Positions 43,564 through 52,031 of a stretch of 64,000 nucleotides of DNA are shown here, one piece after another (the first letter of the stretch is position 1; the number at the start of each line of letters is the position of its first letter). A program made the translations under genes and the position numbers. The stretch lies in NCBI RefSeq assembly GCF_019468465.1, contig NZ_CP080519.1:372001-436000 (forward strand), given 5' to 3'. The notes under the pieces are model-generated. The model was not told the DNA's origin and did no database searches. It was given only the letters and a program-made list of their open reading frames with translations. The DNA is from Amycolatopsis sp. DSM 110486 (GTDB taxonomy: Bacteria > Actinomycetota > Actinomycetes > Mycobacteriales > Pseudonocardiaceae).

Positions 43564-43824
43564 AGCTGCTCCGTTCGGCCCCGCGAGGCCTCGGGCTTCG
43601 TCGCGACAGTGGGACGCTGACGAACTTCCTGCAGCTGGTACGAGATCTTGTGGCCCGTACAGCCCCGCGACAGCTCATGTCACGGGCCGCGTCTTGGCGC
43701 GGAGTGACGATCACGTTAGCGCGGAGTGAGGAGCCGGCACAATAACACCCAGGGGTTATGGCCACGCCGGCGTTCGCGAGCAGAAACTGTCGATCAAATC
43801 TTCTCGACGAGAAATGTGGTCACC
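43564..43824. promoter_or_regulatory. divergent promoter region of the flavin monooxygenase system
   Basis: About 260 bases between the FMN reductase and the RutA-like monooxygenase. The 22-bp element at 43742 is the main recognisable signal. The rest holds no gene. Confidence 0.5.
43742..43763. promoter_or_regulatory. LysR-type operator, copy 1 (shared with 49481)
   Basis: ATAACACCCAGGGGTTATGGCC is identical over 22 bases to the sequence at 49481-49502. ATAAC and GTTAT form arms around an 8-base spacer, a LysR-type site. It lies about 60 bases before the monooxygenase start. Confidence 0.8.
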
Positions 43825-44955
43825 GTGGACGACAGCATGGTCAAGCCGAATCCCATTCGAGACTCGGCCAACAAGCTCAAGCTGAGCATTTTCGGCGTGA
43901 ACGGCAAAGGCGCTGCCTTCACCCATCACCCCGACCGGTTCTCCGGCGATTGGGACGAGATCAGCCGGCTGGCCAAACGGGCCGATCAGCTGGGCATCGA
44001 AGGCTTCGTCTCGGCGTCGCGCTGGCGCGCGTTCGGTGGCGACGGGCACTACTCGGGCGACGTGATGGAAACCTTCGCCTGGGCCGGCGCGATCGCCGCG
44101 ATCACCGAGCGGATCAGCATCATCAGCACGTTCCCCATGTCACTGATCAACCCGGCGTTCGTCGCCAAAGCCGAGGCGACGGTCGACCTGATCTCCGGCG
44201 GCCGTGCGGGGATGAACCTGGTCTGCGGCTGGTTCCCGCCCGAGTTCGAGTTGTTCGGCGTCCCGATGCAGGAGCACAACGACCGCTACGGTTACGCCGA
44301 CAAGTGGATGGAGGTGTTCGACAAGCTCTGGTCCTCGGACGAGGGCTTCGATCTGAAGAACGAATACTTCGACGTCAAGAACGCCATGTCGCAGCCGCGT
44401 CCGCTGCAGTCGCGCCCCGTTCTCCTCAACGCCGGCGGCTCGCCGCGTGGCCGCCAGTTCGCCGCGCAGCACGCCGAAGTCGCCTTCACCATTCCCGACG
44501 ATCCCGATCCCCAGGCCGTGAAGGCGCGGGTCGCGGAATACCGCGAAGAAGCGCGCAAGAAGTTCGGCAAGGAGATCCAGATCTGGCTTTCCGCGTACGT
44601 CGTGCAAAAGGACACCACCGCCGAAGCCGAGGCCTACGCCCAGGACTACATCGTGACGCGAGGCGACGACATCGCGGTCGCGGACCTGATCGAGGCGAAC
44701 ATCCCGAACGCCAAGACGATGCCGCCGGAGAAGATGGCGGAAATGTCTTACGAGTTCAAAGCCGGCTACGGCGCCTACCCGTTGGTGGGGACGGCGAGCG
44801 ACATCGCGCAGCGCATGAAGGAGCTCTCCGAGGCCGGCGTCGACGGCCTGATGCTGATCTGGCTGGACTACGAACAGGGGCTGGAGAAGCTCGCCGGCGA
44901 GGTGCTGCCCCGGATCGAAGAAGCCGGTTTGCGCAGGCCCGCCACCGCCGGGTGA
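43825..44955 (+). CDS. LLM-class flavin monooxygenase, RutA/DszA-like
   Basis: A 376-residue luciferase-family monooxygenase. RYGYADKWMEVFDKLW, SGGRAGMNLVCGWFPPEFEL and PVLLNAGGSPRGRQFAAQHA match the RutA group, which opens the uracil ring with FMNH2 and oxygen via a flavin peroxide. The gene is divergent from two flavin reductases and a RibB-like gene, so it is a two-component system. The GTG at 43825 (MDDSMVKPN) lies about 11 bases after GAGAA. Close to the start is an element repeated before the amidohydrolase. The substrate is probably a nitrogen heterocycle or amide (inference). An intrinsic terminator follows. Confidence 0.88.
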   Translation: MDDSMVKPNPIRDSANKLKLSIFGVNGKGAAFTHHPDRFSGDWDEISRLAKRADQLGIEGFVSASRWRAFGGDGHYSGDVMETFAWAGAIAAITERISIISTFPMSLINPAFVAKAEATVDLISGGRAGMNLVCGWFPPEFELFGVPMQEHNDRYGYADKWMEVFDKLWSSDEGFDLKNEYFDVKNAMSQPRPLQSRPVLLNAGGSPRGRQFAAQHAEVAFTIPDDPDPQAVKARVAEYREEARKKFGKEIQIWLSAYVVQKDTTAEAEAYAQDYIVTRGDDIAVADLIEANIPNAKTMPPEKMAEMSYEFKAGYGAYPLVGTASDIAQRMKELSEAGVDGLMLIWLDYEQGLEKLAGEVLPRIEEAGLRRPATAG

Positions 44956-44961
44956 TCAACG

Positions 44962-44997
44962 CCGCCGGGACCGCTTGCGAGCGATCCCGGCGGTTTT
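44962..44997 (+). terminator. intrinsic terminator with T tract
   Basis: CCGCCGGGA at 44962-44970 pairs with TCCCGGCGG at 44985-44993, with an inner CGCT/AGCG stem and a TGCG loop, followed by TTTT. It lies six bases after the monooxygenase stop. Confidence 0.85.
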
Positions 44998-45013
44998 GTG
45001 TTCCGCCGGGATT

Positions 45014-45847
45014 TCAGGACTTTACGAGATTGTTCTCCTGCAGGTACCGCAGGGCTTCGAGCCGGGAGCGCACGCCGAGCTTGTGGAAGCTGTGCTTCAT
45101 GTGCTGTTTGACGGTGTTGACCGCGATCCCGAGCTCGGCGGCGATCTCCGCGTTGCTCAGCCCGCTCGTGGCCAGCGCGAGCACCTCGCGCTCCCGCTCG
45201 GTCAGTCCTCCGTCGGCTCCCGCGGACGGCGAGGTGCCGGCCTGGGGTGTCCCCGAAGGCTCGGACAGATCGATCGTGTCGATGTCGAGGGTCGCCGCGG
45301 CGGGTCCCGCGAGTGGCGCCCCGGGTGCGCGCCGCTCGTAGGCCGCGGCGTTGGCCAGGCCGATCGCGAGGAACTTCGACAGCCGGTGCGCCAGCTCCTG
45401 GTCCCGGGTGGTGAACGCCGGACGGCCGGTCCGGCGGGCGAAGGTCGCCGTGCCGACGGGACGGCCCTCGGCGACGAGCAACGCGTAGAGGCAGTGCTCG
45501 AACCCGTAGTCGGCCAGGAGCTGTCCCACCGGTGAGCGCAGGTGGTCGGTGCGGCGGCCGTGCAGCACCGCGTCGTGGACCGGGAACCGCGACGCGGTCG
45601 AACGCTTGAAGTACGGGTTCGCCGGCCCGGCGATGGGCACGAACTCGAGGAGCATCTTCACCGGCGCGCCCGTCAAAGATGCCACCTGGCCCCGGTAGCG
45701 GCGGTCGAGCAAATGGATCGCGCCCGAATCGCACTGCAGGAGGCGCACCAGCTCCGGCAGGGTCCGCTGCTGCACCGTGACCGGACGTAGTGAACCGCAG
45801 GCGAGCTCGCCGAACCGGGCCACCTCCTGCCAGTCGAGACCGGTCAT
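45014..45847 (-). CDS. GAF-LuxR transcriptional regulator
   Basis: A 277-residue regulator with an N-terminal GAF-like sensor (TLPELVRLLQCDSGAIHLLD, VGTATFARRTGRPAFTTRDQ) and a C-terminal LuxR HTH (LTEREREVLALATSGLSNAE, AVNTVKQHMKHSFHKLGV). GGGAGGAG precedes the ATG at 45847. The C terminus converges on the monooxygenase across the terminator. It is 129 bases downstream of the decarboxylase on the same strand and may control the island with the LysR regulator. Confidence 0.9.
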   Translation of the reverse strand: MTGLDWQEVARFGELACGSLRPVTVQQRTLPELVRLLQCDSGAIHLLDRRYRGQVASLTGAPVKMLLEFVPIAGPANPYFKRSTASRFPVHDAVLHGRRTDHLRSPVGQLLADYGFEHCLYALLVAEGRPVGTATFARRTGRPAFTTRDQELAHRLSKFLAIGLANAAAYERRAPGAPLAGPAAATLDIDTIDLSEPSGTPQAGTSPSAGADGGLTEREREVLALATSGLSNAEIAAELGIAVNTVKQHMKHSFHKLGVRSRLEALRYLQENNLVKS

Positions 45848-45976
45848 CGTGTGCTCCTCCCGCCGGCCGGCGGCTGATCCTCGGTTGCCGCCCCGCCTCG
45901 AGATATTACGGACTCGGCAGCGGCGGCGACCCTTTCGCGACCACGATCGTGTCAGCCGAAAGGGCCGCCGCCGCAC

Positions 45977-47626
45977 TCAGTGACCGAAGGCCTCGTGCAG
46001 CCACCAGGCCCCGCCGTCGGAGGTGATCTTGGCGTCGAGCACCAGCGGCCGCCGGGGCGCCGACGACAGCCAGTCCTTGACCGCGGCCAGGTCGTCGGCC
46101 GAGCGCACGGTCAGGCCCTCGCAGCCGTGGCCCCGGGCCAGCGCGGCGAGGTCGCCGTCGGGGAAGGTGACGTTGTCCAGGCCCGCTGTCCCGGCGCCGA
46201 AGTGGTGCACTTCCGCGCCGTACATGGCGTCGTTGTACACGACGACCAGCAGCGGAATCCCGAGGCGCACGGCCGTTTCCAGCTCCGAGAGCCCCATCAG
46301 GAACCCGCCGTCGCCGAGCGCCGCGACGGGGACGCGGTCCGGCCGCGCCAGCGCGGCGCCGATCGCGCTCGCCAGCCCCAGCCCGACCGACTGGAACGCC
46401 TGGGTGAAGCAGAACCCGTACTCGTCCGGCACGTCGAGGTACATGCTCGGGTAGCCGAGGAAGTTGCCGGAGTCCAGCGACACGGTCCGCTCGGCCGGCA
46501 GCAGCTCGTTGAGCTTCGCCGACAGCGTGCGCGGGTCGATGCGGTCCTCGGTGGAGGCGTCGTCGAACGGGAGCTGGTTCCAGCGCAGGCCCGTGCGGAG
46601 GCGGTCGCCGAGCTCCGGTCGCCGGTAGCCCGTCCGCGGCGGCGCGCCACCGGAGCGGAGCAGGGCGGTGGCCGCGCGGGCGGTTTCCGCGACCCCGCCC
46701 CACAGCCCCAGGTCGACGCCGCGGTGCCGGCCGATCGCCGCCGGGTCCAGATCGACCTGCACCACGCGGGTGTCGGCCCCGATCAGCGCGCCGTGCCGCG
46801 TCGTCCACATGTTCAGTGCGCACCCGAACGCCACGACCAGGTCGGCCTGCGAAACCAGCTCGACCGTCAGCGGTGAGGCGAACCCGCCCGAGACGTCGAT
46901 GCTCCACGGGTCGTCGTTGAACAGTCCGCGGCTCACGGCCGACGTGGCCAGCAGCGCGCCGGCCTGGTTGCCGAGCTCCCGGACCGCCTCGCCCGCACCG
47001 GGCGAACGGCCACCTCGGCCGACGATGAACACCGGCCGGGACGCCTCGCTCAGCAGCCGGGCGAACTCCGCCAGCGGCTCGGGCGCCGGCTGAGGCACGG
47101 CGATCGCAGCCGGGACCGTCCCGTGCTCCTGCTCCGGCAGCTCCAGCTCCTGGACGTCGATCGGGACGTTGAGCACCACGGTCCGCCGCTGCTGCGCGCA
47201 GATGGCCAGCGCGCGGGCCACGTCCCGCAAGGCCGTCCCCGGCGAGCCCACCCGCAGCGGCACCGCGCCGACACCGGCGGCGAGGCCGGGCTGGTCGATG
47301 AAGAAGTTGGACGCCGGGTCGCCGGCCTCGGCCGTCAGCACCAGCAGCGGGGTCCGGCTCTTGGCCGCCTCGGTGATCCCGGTGAGCGCGTTGGTGTAGC
47401 CGCAGCCCTGGTGCAACGACAGCACCGCGACCTCGCCCGACATGCGCGCGTACGCGTCGGCCATCGTCGCCGCGCCGCCTTCGTGGCGCGCCGCCACGAA
47501 CCGCGCTCCCCCGGCCACCAGCGCTTGGGTGAAGTGGAAGTTGCCGCTGCCGACCACCCCGAACGCGGCACGCACACCGTGCTCGGTCAGGTACCGGCCG
47601 ATGGCCTCGTGCACGAGCATGGTCAC
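45977..47626 (-). CDS. thiamine-diphosphate-dependent decarboxylase
   Basis: A 549-residue ThDP enzyme of the acetolactate synthase/benzoylformate decarboxylase superfamily. The catalytic Glu lies in RHEGGAATMADAYARM, and the ThDP/Mg site is GDGGFLMGLSELETAV with NDAMYG. Members decarboxylate 2-oxo acids. Its gene follows an isatin-hydrolase-like cyclase, and the GTG start overlaps that stop (GTGA), so they are coupled. A natural hypothesis is decarboxylation of the arylglyoxylate (isatinate) released by the hydrolase; this pairing is known for isatin breakdown, but is inference here. An ATG at 47620 is an alternative start. Confidence 0.85.
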   Translation of the reverse strand: MTMLVHEAIGRYLTEHGVRAAFGVVGSGNFHFTQALVAGGARFVAARHEGGAATMADAYARMSGEVAVLSLHQGCGYTNALTGITEAAKSRTPLLVLTAEAGDPASNFFIDQPGLAAGVGAVPLRVGSPGTALRDVARALAICAQQRRTVVLNVPIDVQELELPEQEHGTVPAAIAVPQPAPEPLAEFARLLSEASRPVFIVGRGGRSPGAGEAVRELGNQAGALLATSAVSRGLFNDDPWSIDVSGGFASPLTVELVSQADLVVAFGCALNMWTTRHGALIGADTRVVQVDLDPAAIGRHRGVDLGLWGGVAETARAATALLRSGGAPPRTGYRRPELGDRLRTGLRWNQLPFDDASTEDRIDPRTLSAKLNELLPAERTVSLDSGNFLGYPSMYLDVPDEYGFCFTQAFQSVGLGLASAIGAALARPDRVPVAALGDGGFLMGLSELETAVRLGIPLLVVVYNDAMYGAEVHHFGAGTAGLDNVTFPDGDLAALARGHGCEGLTVRSADDLAAVKDWLSSAPRRPLVLDAKITSDGGAWWLHEAFGH

Positions 47627-48423
47627 TTCGCTCCGTTCTCGACGAGAGCCAGCACGCGGGTCGGGCTCCCGGAGCCGCCGACGACCCGCAGCGGCGCCAC
47701 GATCAGCAGAGCGCCGGTCGGGGGCAGCAGGTGCAGGTTCTGCAGCTGGGTGATGCCGTACTTGCCGGCGCCGAGCAGGTACGAGTGGACGGGGAACTCG
47801 GGATCGAAGCGGAACGCCTGCCCGGCGTCGGTACCGACCGTCTCGACGCCGAACCCGAGGATCGGCGTCTCTTGCGCCAGCCAGCGCGCGCAGTCGGGAT
47901 CGACGCCGGGGGTGTGCGGCCCGTCGTCGTCGGCGTTGAGAAAGGTCTCCTGGTCGTGCGAGCGCGCAGCCCAGCCGGTGCGGAACAGCAGCCAGCCCTG
48001 CGGCAGCGGGCCGTGTTCGCGCTGCCATTCCTCGACGTCGTCGCGGCGCAGCACGTAGTCCGGGTCGGCGGCGGCCTCGCGCGTCTTGTCGATCACGACG
48101 GCCGGCGCGACCAGGCGGGCCGGCGGCACGGACGCGACATCCTCCAGCTCGGCGCCGGTGACCCAGTGCCGCGGCGCGTCGAAGTGGGTGCCGACGTGCT
48201 CGCCGGTGTGGATGCCGTTCTGGTACGACGTGCGGCCGCGTTCGTCGTATTTCGCCAGCTCCTCCAAGCGGAACCGGGGAATCGGCGCCATGTCCGGCGG
48301 AAGGTCGAGCACGGGGGTGTCGGACGAGAGCGGCGCCGTGAGCTCGATGATCGACACGTCACCGCGGGCGAGGGCGCCGACCAGCACGGAGACGGATCCG
48401 GTGGTCTCAGGCGAAGAAGACAT
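47623..48423 (-). CDS. cyclase-family metal hydrolase, isatin hydrolase-like
   Basis: A 266-residue member of the kynurenine formamidase/isatin hydrolase (cyclase) family. HTGEHVGTHFDAPRHW carries the metal ligands His, His and Asp. FLNADDDGPHTPGVDPD, GTDAGQAFRFDPEFPVH and GSPTRVLALV resemble bacterial isatin hydrolases more than formamidases (from memory, not a search). Isatin hydrolase opens the ring of isatin to isatinate. The ATG at 48423 opens a region with no ribosome site and may be leaderless. It is divergent from a LysR regulator and coupled to the ThDP decarboxylase, supporting a ring-opening plus decarboxylation pathway. Confidence 0.85.
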   Translation of the reverse strand: MSSSPETTGSVSVLVGALARGDVSIIELTAPLSSDTPVLDLPPDMAPIPRFRLEELAKYDERGRTSYQNGIHTGEHVGTHFDAPRHWVTGAELEDVASVPPARLVAPAVVIDKTREAAADPDYVLRRDDVEEWQREHGPLPQGWLLFRTGWAARSHDQETFLNADDDGPHTPGVDPDCARWLAQETPILGFGVETVGTDAGQAFRFDPEFPVHSYLLGAGKYGITQLQNLHLLPPTGALLIVAPLRVVGGSGSPTRVLALVENGAK

Positions 48424-48462
48424 GAATGCATCGTGTGCGCGCGGGCGCCGGCGCACCAATGC

Positions 48463-48480
48463 CTATCCCGGCCTGGTTAT
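48463..48480. promoter_or_regulatory. LysR-type operator, degenerate third copy
   Basis: CTATC, eight bases, GTTAT has the spacing of the two perfect copies (43742 and 49481), with a weaker left arm. A second GTTAT follows at 48490. It lies between the cyclase and the LysR gene. Confidence 0.5.
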
Positions 48481-48539
48481 GCCTGTCTGGTTATACCGGA
48501 ACGGGTCTGCTATACCTCGCCACGGAAAGGGTGAGGCCA

Positions 48540-49484
48540 GTGGACCGGCAACGTTTCCTCGACGGCCGCCTCAAGATCCGGCACCTCGTGCTGGTGATCG
48601 CGATCGCGGAAAACGGCTCCCTGCTGGGCGCCGCCAAAGATCTGCACGTGACGCAGCCGGCGGTCACCCGGGCGCTGCGCGAGACGGAGTCGATCGTCGG
48701 TGTGGAGCTGTTCGTGCGTGGCCCGCGCGGGGTGCGCCCGACCGCGTCCGGGGACATCCTGCTCGACCACGCGCGGGCCGTGGTGAGCACGATGACCTCC
48801 GCGCAGCACCGCATCGACGGGCTGCTGCGGGACGGGGCGGAACCCGTGCGCGTCGGCACCAACCTCGCCGGCGCCTACGTGCTGCTCCCCTCGGCACTCG
48901 TCCGGCTCAAGGCCGAGCACCCGACCCTGACGGCGACCGTGATCGAGGGCCTGGGAGCCGATCTCGACGTCCGGCTCGCCCACGGCGAGGTCGACCTCCT
49001 GGTCGGCCGCCCGCCTGCCGTCGCGAGCCGGTTTCACCACGCGCCGCTGTACGAGGAACCCGTGGGCCTCGTCGCGCGCCGCGACCACCCGGCCATCCGA
49101 TGCGGACTGCGTTCCCTGGCCGAGTTGCAAGAGTTCCCCTGGATCCTGCCGGGCCGGCCCACCGCGCTGCGCGACGAGCTCGACGAGCTGTTCGCGCGCC
49201 ACGAAGTTCCCTTGCCCCGCAACGTCATCGAGTGCTCGACGATCCTGACCATGCGCTCGATCCTGCTGCACACCGACGCGATCACACCCCTGCCCCTGCT
49301 CATCGGCGCCGCCGACGACGCCCTCGGCTACCTGCCGGTCCGGCTGGAGACCGTGCCTCGTGCCATCGGCATCACCACGCTGGCCGGTCGCACACCGTCG
49401 AAGAGTGCCCAGCTCCTGATCGGCCATCTCGTCGCCGAGGCGCAGCGGATCTCCGCGGAGATCTCCCGGCTCGACTTCGGATAA
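48540..49484 (+). CDS. LysR-family regulator of the island
   Basis: A 314-residue LysR protein: RLKIRHLVLVIAIAENGSLL and DLHVTQPAVTRALRETESIV form the HTH, and the effector domain runs from about residue 100. The GTG at 48540 was chosen nine bases after GGAAAGG. It is divergent from the cyclase, and its stop is four bases after the start of the 22-bp element before the amidohydrolase. The element recurs before the monooxygenase, so this is the best candidate regulator of both and of the cyclase. Confidence 0.92.
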   Translation: MDRQRFLDGRLKIRHLVLVIAIAENGSLLGAAKDLHVTQPAVTRALRETESIVGVELFVRGPRGVRPTASGDILLDHARAVVSTMTSAQHRIDGLLRDGAEPVRVGTNLAGAYVLLPSALVRLKAEHPTLTATVIEGLGADLDVRLAHGEVDLLVGRPPAVASRFHHAPLYEEPVGLVARRDHPAIRCGLRSLAELQEFPWILPGRPTALRDELDELFARHEVPLPRNVIECSTILTMRSILLHTDAITPLPLLIGAADDALGYLPVRLETVPRAIGITTLAGRTPSKSAQLLIGHLVAEAQRISAEISRLDFG

Positions 49485-49502
49485 CACCCAGGGGTTATGG
49501 CC
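49481..49502. promoter_or_regulatory. LysR-type operator, copy 2 (shared with 43742)
   Basis: Identical to 43742-43763 over 22 bases, overlapping the last bases of the LysR gene. It lies 57 bases before a leader peptide start and about 98 before the amidohydrolase. Confidence 0.8.
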
Positions 49503-49558
49503 GCGGCGGCGCGAACCGACGATCCTCACCCGAAAGACCCGACGGGGAGGACAGCTCA

Positions 49559-49603
49559 GTGCAAGCGAACGAAACGGCACGTTCTCTGGCGGTGGCGCGA
49601 TGA
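49559..49603 (+). CDS. 14-residue leader peptide coupled to the amidohydrolase
   Basis: A GTG at 49559 with GGGGAGG eight bases upstream begins the peptide MQANETARSLAVAR. Its TGA at 49601 overlaps the ATG of the amidohydrolase at 49600 (ATGA). The amidohydrolase has no ribosome site of its own, so the leader probably provides translational coupling. It may also be regulatory. It is not proven to be made. Confidence 0.5.
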   Translation: MQANETARSLAVAR

Positions 49604-51006
49604 CCGGGGCGGAGACCGAGCAGCAGCCCGTCGACCTCGTGATCGCCGCCGGCGCGATCGCCACGATGGACGCGCGGCGGCAGATCCTGCTCGACGGCGC
49701 GGTCGCGATCCGCGGCACCCGGATCGTCGCGGTCGGCAAGCGGGAGATCATCCTCGCGCGCTACCGCCCGGACACGCTGATCGACGAGGCCGACAGCCTG
49801 CTGACCCCCGGGCTCGTCGACGCCCACCAGCACCCGGCGAGCGGGTTCCTCGTCGGCGGCGGCTTCATCGACGAGCTGCCGCCCGCGCGAAGGCTGGCGG
49901 GTGTCATGGCTCCGCACGAGAAAATGCTGACCCCGCAAGAGGCTTACGCCAGCTCGCTGGCAACGTACGCCGAGCTCATCCGCCACGGGACCACTACCTT
50001 CATCGACGCAGGCAGCCCACAGTCGGCGGAAGCCGTGAAGGCGGCCGAGGAGATCGGCATTCGCGGCGTGATCGTGCCCCGCACGAGCGACCTGCCCGGC
50101 ATGCTCGGCCGGGACCCGGAGACCGTCCACTCGGTACTCGACCACGCGGACGAGGTCTACGACCGCTTCCACGGTTCGGCCGGCGGCCGCATCCAGGTCT
50201 GGTACGGGCTCGACGACCCGACGTCGGTCAGCGACGAGCTGATCCGGGGCGTCGTCAAACACGCCGGTGACCGCGACACGGGCGTGTCCGGCCATTTCAT
50301 CGGGATGCCGCCGGCGCCGGGCACTTCGCAGCCCGAGCGGAACCCCCAGCTCGAACGCTACGAGCGGTTCGGCGTGCTGGAGCTGGCGCCGGTGCTCGCG
50401 CACGTCGGGTGGCTGCCGGAGGACGACGTGAAGCGGCTCGGGGCGTCGCCGGCGTTCGTCGCCCACTGCCCGTCGACCAGTTTGCTCGGCGGGCAGGGCT
50501 GGGTCGCCCACGGCGTGATCCCCGACCTGGCGGCGGCGGGGACCGAGCTGGTGCTCGGCACCGACGCCGCCGCGATCAGCCGTTTCCTCGACCTGGTGCG
50601 GGTGATGTACCTGGCGGCGGTGTGCCACAAGGACGCGCACCGCGACCACTCGCTCATGCCGGTCACGTCGGTGTTCGAGATGGCGACGGTGAACGCGGCG
50701 AAGGCCCTGCGCGCGGCGGACCGGCTGGGGTCGGTCGAGGCCGGCAAGACCGCGGACCTCGCCCTGTTTTCCTTGGCCGGCCTGGCTTACCGGCCGTTCC
50801 GGTTCGGCAACCCGGTCGCCGACCTCGTCTACGCGGGCAGCGGCGCCGACGCGACGACCGTGGTGATCGACGGTGTCGTCGTCATGCGCGACCGGGTGCT
50901 CACGACCGTCGACGTAGCCGAGGTGGCGCGGGCGGTCGACGAGGCCGCCGGTCCCGCGATCGACAAGCTGGGCGGGCGCCGGGCGCCGGCCTGGCCGGTC
51001 GGCTGA
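49600..51006 (+). CDS. amidohydrolase (TrzN/AtzA/deaminase-like)
   Basis: A 468-residue metal-dependent hydrolase of the chlorohydrolase/cytosine deaminase-like group. LTPGLVDAHQHPASGFL carries the HxH, GVSGHFIGMP the third His, VAHCPSTSLLGGQGW and GTDAAAISRFLDLV the last acid. Such enzymes remove NH2 or Cl from triazines, purines and related rings. It follows the 22-bp element shared with the RutA-like monooxygenase, so the two may act in one pathway. Its ATG overlaps the stop of a 14-codon leader. Confidence 0.88.
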   Translation: MTGAETEQQPVDLVIAAGAIATMDARRQILLDGAVAIRGTRIVAVGKREIILARYRPDTLIDEADSLLTPGLVDAHQHPASGFLVGGGFIDELPPARRLAGVMAPHEKMLTPQEAYASSLATYAELIRHGTTTFIDAGSPQSAEAVKAAEEIGIRGVIVPRTSDLPGMLGRDPETVHSVLDHADEVYDRFHGSAGGRIQVWYGLDDPTSVSDELIRGVVKHAGDRDTGVSGHFIGMPPAPGTSQPERNPQLERYERFGVLELAPVLAHVGWLPEDDVKRLGASPAFVAHCPSTSLLGGQGWVAHGVIPDLAAAGTELVLGTDAAAISRFLDLVRVMYLAAVCHKDAHRDHSLMPVTSVFEMATVNAAKALRAADRLGSVEAGKTADLALFSLAGLAYRPFRFGNPVADLVYAGSGADATTVVIDGVVVMRDRVLTTVDVAEVARAVDEAAGPAIDKLGGRRAPAWPVG

Positions 51007-51041
51007 CGTCTCCGGGCCGAGGGCCGGCGCATCATTCCACT

Positions 51042-51536
51042 ATGGACAGTCGACAGATGTTCGACGGCCGGTTGAAGATGCGGCACCTCGTCCTCGTCGA
51101 CGTGCTGACGGCGGAGGGCAGCGTGATGGCCGCGGCGGCGCGGCCGCACGTCGCTCAGCCGTCGGTCACCCGGGCGCTGCGGGAGCTGGAGACCATCGTC
51201 GGCGTCGAGCCGTACGAGCGAGGACCGCGCGGGGTCACGCCCACGGTCTACGGACTGTCGTTCACCGAACACGCCCGCTCCATCCTGGGACAGGTGGTCA
51301 GCGCCCGGCGCCACCTGTCGGAGCTGGCCGAGGCGCAGCGCGGGACGGTCACCGTCGGCACCCATCTCGCCGGCTCGAACGTGCTGCTCCCCCGTGCGAT
51401 CGCCCGGGCTCAAAACCGCGCACCCGCAGCTGGCCGTGTCCGTGCGCGAGGCGACGCCGGGGACGCTGGTCGAGGAGCTCGTCGCCGGGCACCTCGACCT
51501 GATCGTCGGCCGGATCACCGAACCCGGCGAGCACAA
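51042..51536 (+). pseudogene. truncated LysR regulator
   Basis: DGRLKMRHLVLVDVLTAEGS and VAQPSVTRALRELETIVGVE are a LysR HTH, closely related to that of the regulator at 48540. After AIARAQ the frame is lost by one base near 51410; in the next frame it continues as LKTAHPQLAVSVREATPGTL, VEELVAGHLDLIVGRITEPG and then stops abruptly at about 51536, where the remnant of the dioxygenase begins on the other strand. The last 140 or so residues are missing. It was probably the regulator of the dioxygenase pathway. Confidence 0.8.
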
Positions 51537-51883
51537 GGGAAGGCGAAGGCCTTGAGGCCGGCCTCGAAGTCCTGGTCCAGCTGCGTGACCGTGAACTCTA
51601 GCTCGTGGATCAGGTTGTCGCAGTCGCGGCAGTACCACTCGCCCTTCTCCCGCCGGCCTTCCGGGCGCGCGTGCTCGACGACGAGACCCAGGGTGCCCGG
51701 CGGTCGCTGCGGCGAGTGCCGCACGTTGCGCGGCAGCAGGAACATCTGCCCTTCCGGGATGTCGACCCGCTCCCGGCCGTTCTCGGTCATGATCTCGAGG
51801 TGGATGTCGCCCTTGATCTGGCAGAACCATTCCTCGTAGGGGTCCACGTGGAAATCGGTGCGCTTGTTCGGCCCGCCGACCAT
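51535..51883 (-). pseudogene. truncated 3-hydroxyanthranilate 3,4-dioxygenase
   Basis: The core of 3-hydroxyanthranilate 3,4-dioxygenase is clear: MVGGPNKRTDFHVDP, EEWFCQIKGDIHLEI, PEGQMFLLPRNVRHSPQRPP and GEWYCRDCDNLIHELEF. It carries the iron ligands His, Glu and His and the CxxC of bacterial rubredoxin-like zinc sites. About 40 N-terminal residues are replaced by unrelated sequence and the last 10-15 are cut at the junction with the truncated LysR. In the kynurenine pathway this enzyme opens the ring of 3-hydroxyanthranilate. Confidence 0.8.
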
Positions 51884-52031
51884 CCCGGCACGGTTTCCTG
51901 TCCAATACCCGTTCGCGCTCGCGGCATACGCGCCAGGCATATCCGCGGCAGCCGGCGCGGGAAAACAAGGTTGACGTCCGCGGGCCCGCCGGAGAAGATG
52001 GGTGCACACCAGCGAACGAGGGGGCAAGGTC

